Below, in pieces: positions 17,772-28,239 of a stretch of 64,000 nucleotides of DNA. The number at the start of each line of letters is the position of its first letter. Within the stretch, counting starts at the first letter, position 1. The notes under the pieces are model-generated. The model had not been told where the DNA came from. It did no database searches and was given only the letters and a program-made list of their open reading frames with translations. This stretch comes from Henckelia pumila (lineage: Eukaryota > Streptophyta > Magnoliopsida > Lamiales > Gesneriaceae), in contig NC_133122.1 of the NCBI RefSeq assembly GCF_033568475.1, forward strand, positions 146,706,861-146,770,860, given 5' to 3'. The position numbers were made by a program, and so were the translations under genes.

Positions 17772-20700
17772 ATGGCTCCTGCTTCATCCTCTAATCCTTA
17801 ATATCCTTTTCCTTCAAACATCAATGTGGCCAACTTTGTAAACCTCAAACTCAATGATAACAATCACTTACTTTGGGAAACACAATTTTTGTCTCTGATT
17901 GAAAGTCATGACCTACTTGGTTTCCTCACTGGTGAAACAAAACCTCCATCACAATATTTAGAGCAAGAAGGAAATCAAATATGCAACCCAGATTATGCAT
18001 CATGGACATGCACAGACCGCCTGGTGAAATCTTGGGTTATTGGAACACTTTCTGAAGATGTCCTTGGTCATGCTGTAGGACTTAAAACAGCGGCACAGGT
18101 ATGGCAATTCTTAACTGAACATTACACGCAATGCTCCATTGCTCGTGAGTTTGATCTTCTTGTGCAGTTACAACATATAAAAAAGGAACAAACCTTTACC
18201 AGCTTATCTTCGTGAATTCAAATCTATTTGTGATCAGTTAAATGCCATTGGCAAACCTGTGTCAGATGCTAACACAGTTTTTAGGCTTCTGGAAGGACTC
18301 GGTGATAACTATGAGTTGTTTACGACAACCATGCTTCGTCCACCGATTCCGAGCTATGTTGAAGTTATTCCACAACTTCAAAACTACGAGTTACGTAACA
18401 AGAAAAGTTTATCTGCTGAACCAAACACAACAATGGCCTTTGTATCTCAACGCAACAGAGGTGGCCATCGATTCAATAATAGAGGCAGAGGCGAAACATC
18501 AAATTTTAACTCCAAAGGTCGTGGATTTTCACAAGCCAATCAAAATGGCAGAAACCATTCTGGAACCATGGGTGTTGGTCAATCTCAAAGTACATACAAA
18601 CGTGATGTCAACTCAAATGCCCCCATATGCCAGATTTTCAAAAAACCAGGTCATGATGCACTTAAGTGCTGGCATCGCTTCGACAATAGCTATCAAAGTG
18701 ATGACATACCACAAGCTTTAGCTGCTCTTCATATTACTGATTCACAAAATGTTGAATGGCATCCTGACACTGGGGCAAACGCACATATGACTGACAAAGC
18801 AGGTAATCTTAAAAATTTAGTTCCTTATCAAGGTTCTGATAGTGTGGTGATAGGTAATGGTGAATCTCTTCCAATTACACACGTTGGAACAGGACATATT
18901 GGCAATAAGTCATGCAAAATTCCACTCCAGAATGTCCTAGTTGTTCCAGAGATTAAAAAAAATTTGCTCTCCGTTCATCAACTCACCACTGATTATCCAT
19001 GCTATTTTGTATTTCATGGTTCTCATTTTTTCCTTAAGGACTCAAAGACTCATCAAATACTGATATCGGGCACTAATCGTCAAGGGTTGTATACATTCAA
19101 GGACCATCAGTTTGCAACATATTTTTCTCAGCGTCATCGGTCAACAAATGAAAAGGTTTGACATCAACGATTGGGACATCCAAGTGCACAAATCTTACAG
19201 CACCTACGCAGAAATAAATTAGTTCAAGTGAATAAGTTGTCGACAAGTATTTGTAATAGTTGTCAAATCAGCAAGAGTACCAAATTACCATTTTCTCTAT
19301 CTGAATCAAAATCAGTTTTTCCCTTGCAAAAAATCCACCGTGACTTATGGGGACCAGCCCCAACTTCTTCCTTGCAGAAATTTCGTTATTACGTGGTGTT
19401 CATTGATGACTTCTCACGTTATTGTTGGTTATATCCATTAAAAAGAAAATCTGATTTCTTGGAGGTATTTACCTCTTTTCAGAAATTGGTAGAGAATCAG
19501 TTTGAGAGAAAAATAAAAATCTTCCAATCTGATGGAGGTGGGGAATTTTCGAGCATTATGTTTCATAATCATCTTACTGATTATGGCATACGACATCAGC
19601 TCTCGTGCCCAAATACTCCAGAGCAAAATGGAGTCGCGGAAAGAAAGCATCGACACATTGTTGAACTTGGTCTTGCAATACTGTTTGAAGCATCCATGCC
19701 AATGTGCTATTGGGTAGAAGCCTTCACAACTGTTAACTTTCTCATCAACAGGCTTCCAACATCAACCTTGAATATGCGAAGTCCGTATTTTGTGTTGTTT
19801 AATAAAGAACCCGATTACTCTTTTCTTCGAGTCTTTGGTTCTTGTTGTTATCCATATCTGCGCAAGTATGCAACTAACAAATTTGATGCTCGTTCCTTAC
19901 CTTGTGTCTTTTTGGGATATAGTGAGAAGCACAAAGGCTATCGATGTCTTCATCCTCCCACTGGATGTTTATATATCTCTCGACATGTTGTATTTGATGA
20001 AGATAGTTTTCCTTTTGCATCCAAAATTATATCTCCAGAACTCGTTCAGGAAAAGCAAGGGAAATTTCATGATTGATTATCACATCAATCTCCTACACGA
20101 GCCTCTCCAGCTTCTTGCACTTCATTCACTGCCATGGATTCTTCTCGGGAGTTCGCTCGAATGTTTACTGATTTGGATCCAACAGAACGTGCTGTCTCCA
20201 AAAGTACTGCCACATCGATGCACACCGATTCCATATCAAATTGTAGTGATGAAGATGCTCAATACTTTGACTCTCCTCAAGAACCCGCTGCCTCAACTCC
20301 TCAATCCTCATGTCATACAATGGCTACCAGATCCCGAGCAGGTATTTTTAAACCAAATCCTAAATTTGCTAATTTTGCGGTCTCGTCTATTCCGTCAAAA
20401 CCCAAGAGTGTTGTTGCAGCCCTCAAACATCCGGGTTGGAAAGATGCCATGCTTGTCGAAATGGATGCTCTTGCTACTAATAAGACTTGGGAACTTGTTC
20501 CGCGCTCTCCAACTATGAATGTTATAGGCTGTAAATGGGTATTCAAAACAAAACTTCATGCCGATGGGCGCTTAGAGCGTCTCAAAGCGCGTTTAGTGGC
20601 CAAAGGATTTCATCAAGAGGAAGGGGTCGATTTTCTTGAGACATTTAGTCCTGTAATAAAACCAGGTAGCATTCGTATTGTTTTAACTGTTGCTGTTGTG

Positions 20701-21984
20701 CGAAAATGGAAAATTCGTCAGCTTGATGTTAAGAATGCTTTCCTTCACGGCAATCTCGATGCTCTTGTCTATATGGAACAACCACCTGGATTCCGAGATA
20801 GTTCATGTTCAGATCATGTTTTCTTACTTCATAAGGAACTATATGGTCTTAAACAAGCGCTTCGCGCGTGGTTTGATAAATTCAGTGATTTTCTTCTCAA
20901 CTATGGCTTCTTTTGCAGTACAACAGATCCTTCTCTATTTGTGTATCTCCATAATGGTCATACCATTTTACTTCTTCTGTACGTTGATGATATTGTACTC
21001 ACAGGTGACTCTCCTATGCTTCTTGATCGACTTGTGTATGATCTTAGCAGCACCTTTTCTATGAAAGATCTTGGGGACCTTCATTATTTTTTGGGCATTG
21101 AAGTGACTAGAACCTCAGATGGCATTTTTCTCTCTCAAATGAAGTATGCCTTAGATTTATTAGATCGTGCACTTATGAGCCAATGCAAGCCTGTTGCCAC
21201 TCCTATGCCTTCTAAAGAACCATCAATCAAGAACGGTGACACACTCTATGACAACCCAACCCATTTTCGAAGTTTGGTGGGTGCACTTCAATATCTCACG
21301 TTGACAAGACCCAATCTTTCCTTCGCCGTTAATACAGCTTGCCAACACATGCATTCTCCTACAGTTGCTGATTATCTCTTGGTTAAGCGCATCTTACGTT
21401 ATATTCGTGGGACACTTCATCTTGGACTTCGTATCCTGGAGAATAGTATCCTCAACTTGTTTGCATTCGCCGATTCTGATTGGGCTGGCTGCAAAGATAC
21501 TCGCCGATCCACCACAGGCTTCTGCACTTTCCTTGGCTCCAATTGTATTTCCTGGAGTGCAAAAAAACAACCCACTGTTGCTCGCTCTACCGCTGAAGCC
21601 GAGTATCGAGCTCTTGCTTCCACAGCTGCCGAACTAACATGGCTTTCTTACATTCTTCGTGATATTGGTGTTGCGCAACCTAAACCTTACCTCTTTTTCT
21701 GTGATAATATGTCAGTATTACACTTGACCACAAACCCCATGTTTCATGCACGTACGAAACACATCGAGATTGACTATCATTTTGTTCGGGAAAAGGTCGC
21801 CCTTGGTTCACTCATCACTCGCTTTGTTCCATCGTCCCTTCAACTTGCAGATATTTTTACCAAGCCTCTAACTCGGAATATTTTTGCTGGGTTACGTGTC
21901 AAACTTGGATTTTGGTCTCTCCCACAGACAAGTTTGAGGGAGAATATTGAGAACTCTAAATCATCGGCGATGAATCATCAATAG
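17772..21984 (+). pseudogene. gag-pol of copia element A, broken by stops and a frameshift
   Basis: The gag start ATG is at 17772, with an in-frame TAA at 17799. Gag continues to about 18190, where a frameshift moves the frame. The nucleocapsid knuckle (about 18628) has lost its second Cys (CQIF instead of CxxC). The aspartic protease DTGA is present near 18770. There are further in-frame stops at 19159 (TGA) and 20074 (TGA). Integrase keeps its HHCC residues and the D, D, E residues (HRDLWG, SDGGGE, AERKH). Reverse transcriptase retains YVDD at about 20979-20990. RNase H retains ADSDWAG, AEAEY and the CDN motif. The catalytic residues survive but four separate lesions prevent a full polyprotein. 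Confidence 0.85.
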
Positions 21985-22002
21985 TATCTTTACTATATTC
22001 AG
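21945..22002 (+). repeat. Truncated 3' LTR of copia element A
   Basis: Only about 58 bp align with the start of the 5' LTR. The sequence then becomes unrelated AT-rich DNA. The truncation must post-date integration, because an intact 3' LTR is needed for it. Confidence 0.7.
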
Positions 22003-22990
22003 TTTCAAAAATAAATCATTTTCATTAATATCGGAATAATCTCTGTAAAGAGAATAATTTTTTTATATTGGGTCACTTTAGACTATTTTATAATAACTTT
22101 ATATTTGAGAAAAATATTTATCAAAAGATGAAGGAATAATAAATTTTTAAAGAAGTAGAGTGATAAATAAATAATAAATAAATATATATATATATATATA
22201 TGTATTAGGCCTACGAAAAATAAATTTTTATGATAAGTATGAAAAATTTAAGATTAATAAATTTATATTACTATTAATATGTTTATTTTTTTTCAAAATT
22301 ACGACACTAAAGAAAATGAGCTTGAGTCGAACGATTGTTTGACGTCTTAATAAGAACCACTTTGAATACGATTTTTTTTTTTTTTTACGATGAATACGAC
22401 TTACTTTAACAAAATGTAATTTGCAGGCTATTACAAGAATTACCCAACATGTAATCGTCATTAAAACAAAGGAGAACAATTAGGGATGGCGTACAAGATT
22501 CCACGTGTGCTGCTATGACTATGAATAGGCTTTCTTCATTCTTCCTCCACCTTCCGAAGGAAAAGTAGCTAGCTGATTGTGGTGGGTAATGGCATGTTTA
22601 ATTACCATATTACCCTCCAGCATGGGGACACCAAGTAAATGCCTCGAAAATACCAACCAAATATATAAAAATATATATATATGAATTGAGGGAAGGGTAG
22701 CTTCCTAATGCAGACTAGATGACAAGCTTTTCCTGGATTTTTGACTTCTTCTCAAACTACTCTCTTTTTCAAATTTATACACTACAATTTATTTATTTTC
22801 ACTCTTGTTTTTGTTTATTATAATATAATATAATATATATTTGAATTGATTATTATTTTATTAAATCCAAATATAAATTTTGGCGAGGGTCGAAAGTGTA
22901 ATTTAAGGCCACAAAAGGAGCTCCACCTACAAAACAACTGAACAAGAAGGCATCAAGAACAGAAGAGGACTTCATTAAAATCTGCAGCTC
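22003..22990. other. AT-rich intergenic DNA and distal promoter of the next gene
   Basis: The stretch contains a TA microsatellite near 22180-22200, another near 22670-22680, and a TATAATATAATATA-like tract at about 22815-22840. No coding exon is visible. Confidence 0.5.
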
Positions 22991-23871
22991 TTGCCCTTTT
23001 TTACTTGTCGCTTTTGCAGCATCTTCCATCATCAATCTCATCCCAAATCCCTCCTTCCCAATCTCTCTCTCTCTCTCTACAAATTAACATCAAAGAATGG
23101 AAAGACTCCTCCTTTCTCTCTCCTCTCCATTATCCGTACACGTTTTGGGCGTATACACTGCAGGAAATAAAGAAAAAAAAGAAAAGAAAAGAAAGGAAGA
23201 CTCCACGCACCACCAAACCTTCTCTGTAATGGCCCAGTTGGACCATTATTTATGTATGTATGTATGTATGTATGTGCGAGCAGGAATTATGGGGAAACAA
23301 AAGTCTTCCGAATTCCTCAAAATTAACGCAATCCCACCTTCATACACCAGCACCAAAAAGGTGGATTTTTGTTCCCACAATTGCCCTTCTGCCATCTCCC
23401 TTGGGGAAAAAAAAAATTAAAGAAAAGAAAACCCATCTTCATCATCAACTTCACTATCTTTCCCATGCAATTATGTTTTTATTTTTTGCCTTGCCCGATA
23501 TGTGTGGGCTTTTTCGGCCTTTGCATTGGTCAGAGTTTTTCACAGAGAAAACAGGGGAAAGCGAAGAAAGAGCCTTCCCACCTTCCCCCCTCTCAATTTT
23601 TTCTCTCTTCCTGTCCTTTCTACATCTCTATTACTCTTATCTTTTTCTTTATTTGCTTATATACAAACCACCTTTCTTTATTGCTTGCCAACCCTTTCTT
23701 TTCTTCCTATTCATCATACCTATCGCCATCTATTCATTTTCTTGTTTTCATCTCTATCTGTTTGTTACGCGCCTGGCTGACCTTTCGGTTGTTTTATTAA
23801 TCTGTCGGCTGATTATTTTCAAGATCACATTTTTTTTTCGCAAAGGGGCTTGCGTTTTGATCTGGGATCTC
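22991..23871 (+). promoter_or_regulatory. Proximal promoter and 5' leader of the 297-aa protein gene
   Basis: This pyrimidine-rich region has a CT microsatellite (about 23063-23077), an A/G-rich stretch (23165-23200), a TATG repeat of about six units (23251-23275) and long CT-rich runs up to 23800. Several upstream ATGs open short frames, so if transcription starts far upstream the leader would contain upstream ORFs. The transcription start cannot be fixed from sequence alone. Confidence 0.4.
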
Positions 23872-26800
23872 ATGTCTCGGAAGAGTAACGACGTGGTTCT
23901 GGGTCACACGCCTTTCTATGGCGTCGGAGCATCTGAGGATGCTAAGTCCAGGTTCAGGCATCAGGCTCTTATACAGGACTATCAGGAGCTGCGAAGGGTA
24001 TGGCTTTCTCTTCTGGGTTGTGATTTTCTTTTGTTTATTTTGGAGATCTGGGTCTTTATTTGATCTGATTTCGTTGTGGGTTTTGACTCTAATGTGTGGT
24101 TTGCTTGGATTTGAAGGCTTCGGTTTGTTCTGCTTTGTGATTTTAAGATTTTCCTATGGTGTGATTGATCTGTTTTCTTTCACGGAATAGCTCTTTTATG
24201 ATTGCTCCCTCATGTTTTTACACAGCCTTGCTGTTTTTTCCCCTCTTATGGGCTTATGTTTTGCTTTACCTGTTGTTTTTGTTCAGAATTATGATTGATT
24301 ATCTGTAATTTCGTTTATCTTTTTCTGGATATATGTTGATATTCAGTCTCTTCTGGCTGTTTTGAATTATGAATCGTTTGTGAGTCTTGGGCTTCCTTTC
24401 AGGGTAATTTGCGATTTAATTTGTGTTTTTTCGCTATTCACTTTACTAGTGCATGAAATCCAGTTGAAAGTCAAATTTTGTTGCTTTATCCTCAGTATTC
24501 GATATGCCTAATCTGATTGGTTGCCTGGCCCCAGATTTCTTGATTCCGTTTCTTGGGATGATTACAATTCTCAATGTTTGATAAACTTGGTGATGAACAG
24601 TTGGAATCAATGCTTGTTGAATTGAATAGTGTCGACCCCCATCTCTTTTGATTCAAGTTCTTTGTTTATTATACTTGGTTGATAATTAATGAGCTCATGT
24701 GTAAGATTCTGAGTGATGTTTCCATTGCTTATACATTTGTGTTACTCAGACTTCATATAAATTGCAAATGCTTCCTTGTTTTGTCAAACTTAGGATGGGT
24801 AAATGGTTCTAATTCTCTAGATATATACACGTCATCAAAAAAAAAATTGTTTCAATGTTTAACTTGGCTTTGTCTATGCTAGCACTGCCCATGTGCTAGA
24901 TCCAAGGGCCCATATTTTTTTTCATTTGAGATGATCTCATTTAAAATAATATCATATTAAATGCTAAAAATAATGGACCGTTGGATCTATTTTGGGCACT
25001 ACCCCAATGGGGTAGCATAGACAAGACCGTTTAACTTTATATTGCTTTTGGATTGAATGATTTGCTTTTGATGAGTGGCTTTATGGTTTGGATTTTAATT
25101 TCCTCCAATTTGGAAATGATTGGAACTAAAAGTTTAAGATGTTGAGGATTTGAATCACGATTCATGGATTTTAAATTCCTTTTTTAATTGAGATCAAAGT
25201 ATTTGACTTGTGTAAAATTATGATATCAGTACTTAAAGAGCTCTGTTTTGATTAAAAACTTAAATTGAAGTTCAAGGATATGAAATCCATGATTTGGAAA
25301 TCACTCATAAAAAAATTAAAGTGAATTTTGATAAGAAATTGGAAATCCAAATTCACCACATACTTCGATCCAAATGCAAGCCATCCAAACAAACTTTTAA
25401 GTTGCATTTGGCATTTTTAGTCATTTTAGATTGAGGAGTCCAAATATTCGACTTTAAATCCATTCTGGTTGTCTCAGTACTTTCGATATTGGCAGATCTC
25501 AAACATCCTGTAAATGTAAGCTCATGCATAAAACTAGGTAATAGATTTCAGGTATACCGAGTATGAGTATGGTTTGAAATCCAAATTTGAAATCCCTTCT
25601 CTAAACATTCAAATCCCTTTGTTGCTTTGGTAGTAGTAAATTCATTATCAGAAACAAGAGAAGGAGTTGTAATTGTAATTGTACCATGTTGCAGGAAGCT
25701 ATTGTAATGAGAAGCAAATTGGAGGCTGCAAAACAGAGAAAGATGATGCTTGCTGGTGAAGTTCGGTATGCAAATACTCACCTACTTCTGTAAATTACTC
25801 AATCTTAACCAACGTGCTTCTAATTTTCTGTAAATTACTCATTCTCCCTGATTAGATGTAATTCTCAAAAGTAAAAGCATCACATCATGTATGGTCACTG
25901 TGAGAAATTTTATGCATATAGTCCTATTAATTGTCTCAGTTAAACTCAGGGCCTGGGGTGGATCCAGGATCAGTAATGACGAGGGATTGGGATTTGGGGC
26001 TATTAATTGGATTATGGGGGATGAAACTAGCAATTATTTTACATAAAATTATATCGTTTTTTTGGTTGAGGAGTGTGATCACTCTCTAGTGGTGTGATCA
26101 CCCTCTAGTGACCCGTGGATGTGCCACTGGTCACATGTTGTGATCATTGACTAAATAAATATAAATCATTCGATACAGCTATTCACGCGTGCTTACAATT
26201 GTCTCAAAATTCGTCATAATTTGGTATCTCGGTAATTTCTTTCAAAGGAAATCTTTTTCCTAACAAAATAAGGAGTTGATCATACTGTCAGGAGCGGATT
26301 CAGCAGTAGAGGGTGGGGGAGCCATCACCCCAGTAAAATGTTTTAGGACTTTTATTTCCCAACTTCTCGTCTGCCTAGAAAATGTTATTTTGGACTCCTT
26401 GAATTCCCCCCAGCATTCCGTCACTCCCCGTTCAATCGATTTCTACGTCCAACTCTGCATGTAGTTGGTTTCTTCGCATCTTGTTTTAGAAGCGTTTTTC
26501 CCTGATTTGATTCCTTTATAATCCACAGGTTTTTGCGGGGAAGATATGAGCTTCTTATGAAAACAAAGGCTATGAATTCATCACTGGAAACAAAGCATGT
26601 ACAGTCACCAAATCCACATAAGAGAACCAAAATCGTGAAAGAAGCCACTGTCCATAGGTTACCACCAATTACAGAACAAAAGCCAAAGAAGAAACATAAT
26701 TTTCGCAAGGAAGCTGCTTTACGTGGTGCTTCCACAGTGATTGATCGCCATAATCACGATATATTACATCTTGGAAATGAAGCTGGTCAAGCATTATCGA

Positions 26801-27306
26801 ATACCGTTTCTGGTATGAACCACAAGAGAAGGAAAAATAGCGGGAAAGATGTTTTGTCTCAGAACACAAGCACGATTCTTGATCGAAACCTCAAGGCAAG
26901 GATTCATGGAACAAATGAGGCAGCTCTGAGGAATTCGAGCACGACTTTTGATTTGAATCTAGATAGCAGTCTTAGTGGGAAAGAACCTTCTCTGCCCAGC
27001 CGAGCTCCAATCTTTGACTTGAATGAGATCTCGGTAAGGAACTAGCTATATCCTAGTCGTAACATCCAAATTTTCATGAAAAGCATTATGATAGTTATTT
27101 CTTTCATCTTTTAGACCGGGGACGAGGAATTCCAATTCAACGCCGATGCAGCAATGTTTGAAGAAGCTAAGAAAAGTTTAGTTAGAGGTAATGATGAGCA
27201 ACAAACCGATTTAAAGTTATCCATCTGCCGAAACGCTGGAGAGAGTTCATCACACGTGGGGAAGCGGAAAATATCATGGAAGGATCCTGTTGCATTGAGA
27301 GTTTAG
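23872..27306 (+). CDS. Conserved plant protein of unknown function, 297 aa
   Basis: Four exons with GT-AG introns: 23872-23997, 25695-25765, 26529-27033 and 27115-27306. The phases agree across all junctions and yield 297 aa. The N-terminal segment reads GHTPFYGVGASEDAKSRFRH, followed by a charged helix over about residues 33-75, rich in Lys, Arg, Glu and Leu and crossing both splice junctions; it is probably a coiled coil. The remainder is polar and probably disordered, with basic KRRK- and KKK-type clusters suggesting a nuclear location. Two DLN-type motifs occur (FDLNLD and IFDLNEIS), resembling plant EAR repressor motifs. I do not recognise a named domain and assign no function. The ATG at 23872 is preferred because it directly precedes the conserved-looking N-terminus. 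Intron 1 carries a MITE. Confidence 0.8.
24866..25028. mobile_element. Mutator-type MITE in intron 1
   Basis: This 163-bp non-coding element has terminal inverted repeats GGCTTTGTCTATGCTA and, on the opposite strand, GGTCTTGTCTATGCTA (14 of 16 match). It is flanked by a perfect 9-bp direct repeat, GTTTAACTT (24857-24865 and 25029-25037). A 9-bp duplication points to the Mutator superfamily. The TIRs do not resemble those of the large MULE at 10172, so a different autonomous partner is implied. Confidence 0.8.
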
Positions 27307-28239
27307 ATTTTTCAGAGGCAACCGAAAAAAGATTGTGAGGTGACTGGTATCCAGCTCCCTTTTAGCCTTATGGGCCTGGTTCAATTCCTAACGCATAGAG
27401 GATTCCTAGATTGGTACTAGTATTGTAACCATACCAAGATATATGTTAGAACACAGTTGTCTGTAACAAGAAATATTTACTGGAGTTGTTGCTCTGAATT
27501 AGTGGCTTCTATGGTTGATTCTAGGGAAAGAATGAAGTTTGGATACTGGTATATATATGTGTGTTTCAACACTATCATCGTCCACAATCGCCTGACATCA
27601 TCCCAACTTAGCATTTCGGGAGCTGGCCGGGAAATTAGGTGCAGTCGGAGCGAATCTCACCGATTCAAATCGAGGTGTGGCCTGAACCCAAAAAACCCAA
27701 AAATGTCTTATTTGCTTGTGTCATACAATGGAACCAGAAATAGCACGTGGTTCATTCTTTGTCGGAGGATGATCTACATATCTTTTGGCATTATTTCATG
27801 TCCATCTGGGAGCGGGACTGGTCATATGATAAGATATGAGAGTAATGCTGTAAACATGAGAATGGATCAAGTTGTAAAACATATTGGTAATTACTAGATT
27901 ATATCAACACATTTTCGGGATCTAACATAAAATTTGTATGGGAATCGTGAATTTTAGTAGTCTAGTGACTTAAATCACAAACAATTTCAAATGCCCGACT
28001 CATTTCTTTTCGAGATCTCCAAAAAAATAAAAATAAAAAAGCCCAAAAATTACTATACACACACCGTTTAATATAATTTTTTTTTTTACAATTTTCAATT
28101 TTTAGTATTAGAATATCTAATTAATTAATTTATGCCATATTAAATATGAGAAATGGGTTCTTTACTCGCGCCACATTCTAGTCACATTAAATGTTCTGCA
28201 TGAATCGACTTGGTAGCTTTCTTGGGACAAAATCCAATG
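27307..28239. other. Intergenic region between two convergent genes
   Basis: This must hold the 3' UTRs of the + strand 297-aa gene and of the - strand zinc-finger gene. No other exon is seen. The open frame at 27457-27897 has no recognisable domain or conserved composition and I regard it as chance. Confidence 0.5.

Larger units (their letters stand above)
17475..22002 (+). mobile_element. Decayed Ty1/copia LTR retrotransposon (element A)
   Basis: The 5' LTR (about 17475-17712) is followed directly by a primer-binding site, TGGTATCAAAGCC (17715-17727), one base off the usual initiator-Met complement. A gag-pol region with stops and a frameshift comes next. Then come a purine-rich tract (TTTGAGGGAGAA, before 21945) and a 3' LTR start. 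The 3' LTR matches the 5' LTR for only about 55-58 bp (21945-22002) before the sequences diverge, so it is truncated and no target duplication can be assigned. Confidence 0.85.

Noticed and set aside
23260-24063. Long open frame spanning the 5' leader and exon 1 of the 297-aa protein gene
   Set aside because: It is hydrophobic text from a pyrimidine-rich leader and runs through a good donor site into intron 1; the start at 23872 gives a phase-consistent four-exon gene.
27457-27897. 146-residue open frame between the convergent genes
   Set aside because: No domain, no conserved composition, and located where 3' UTRs are expected. A GATTCAAATC motif near 27662 looked B-box-like but has no matching A box.
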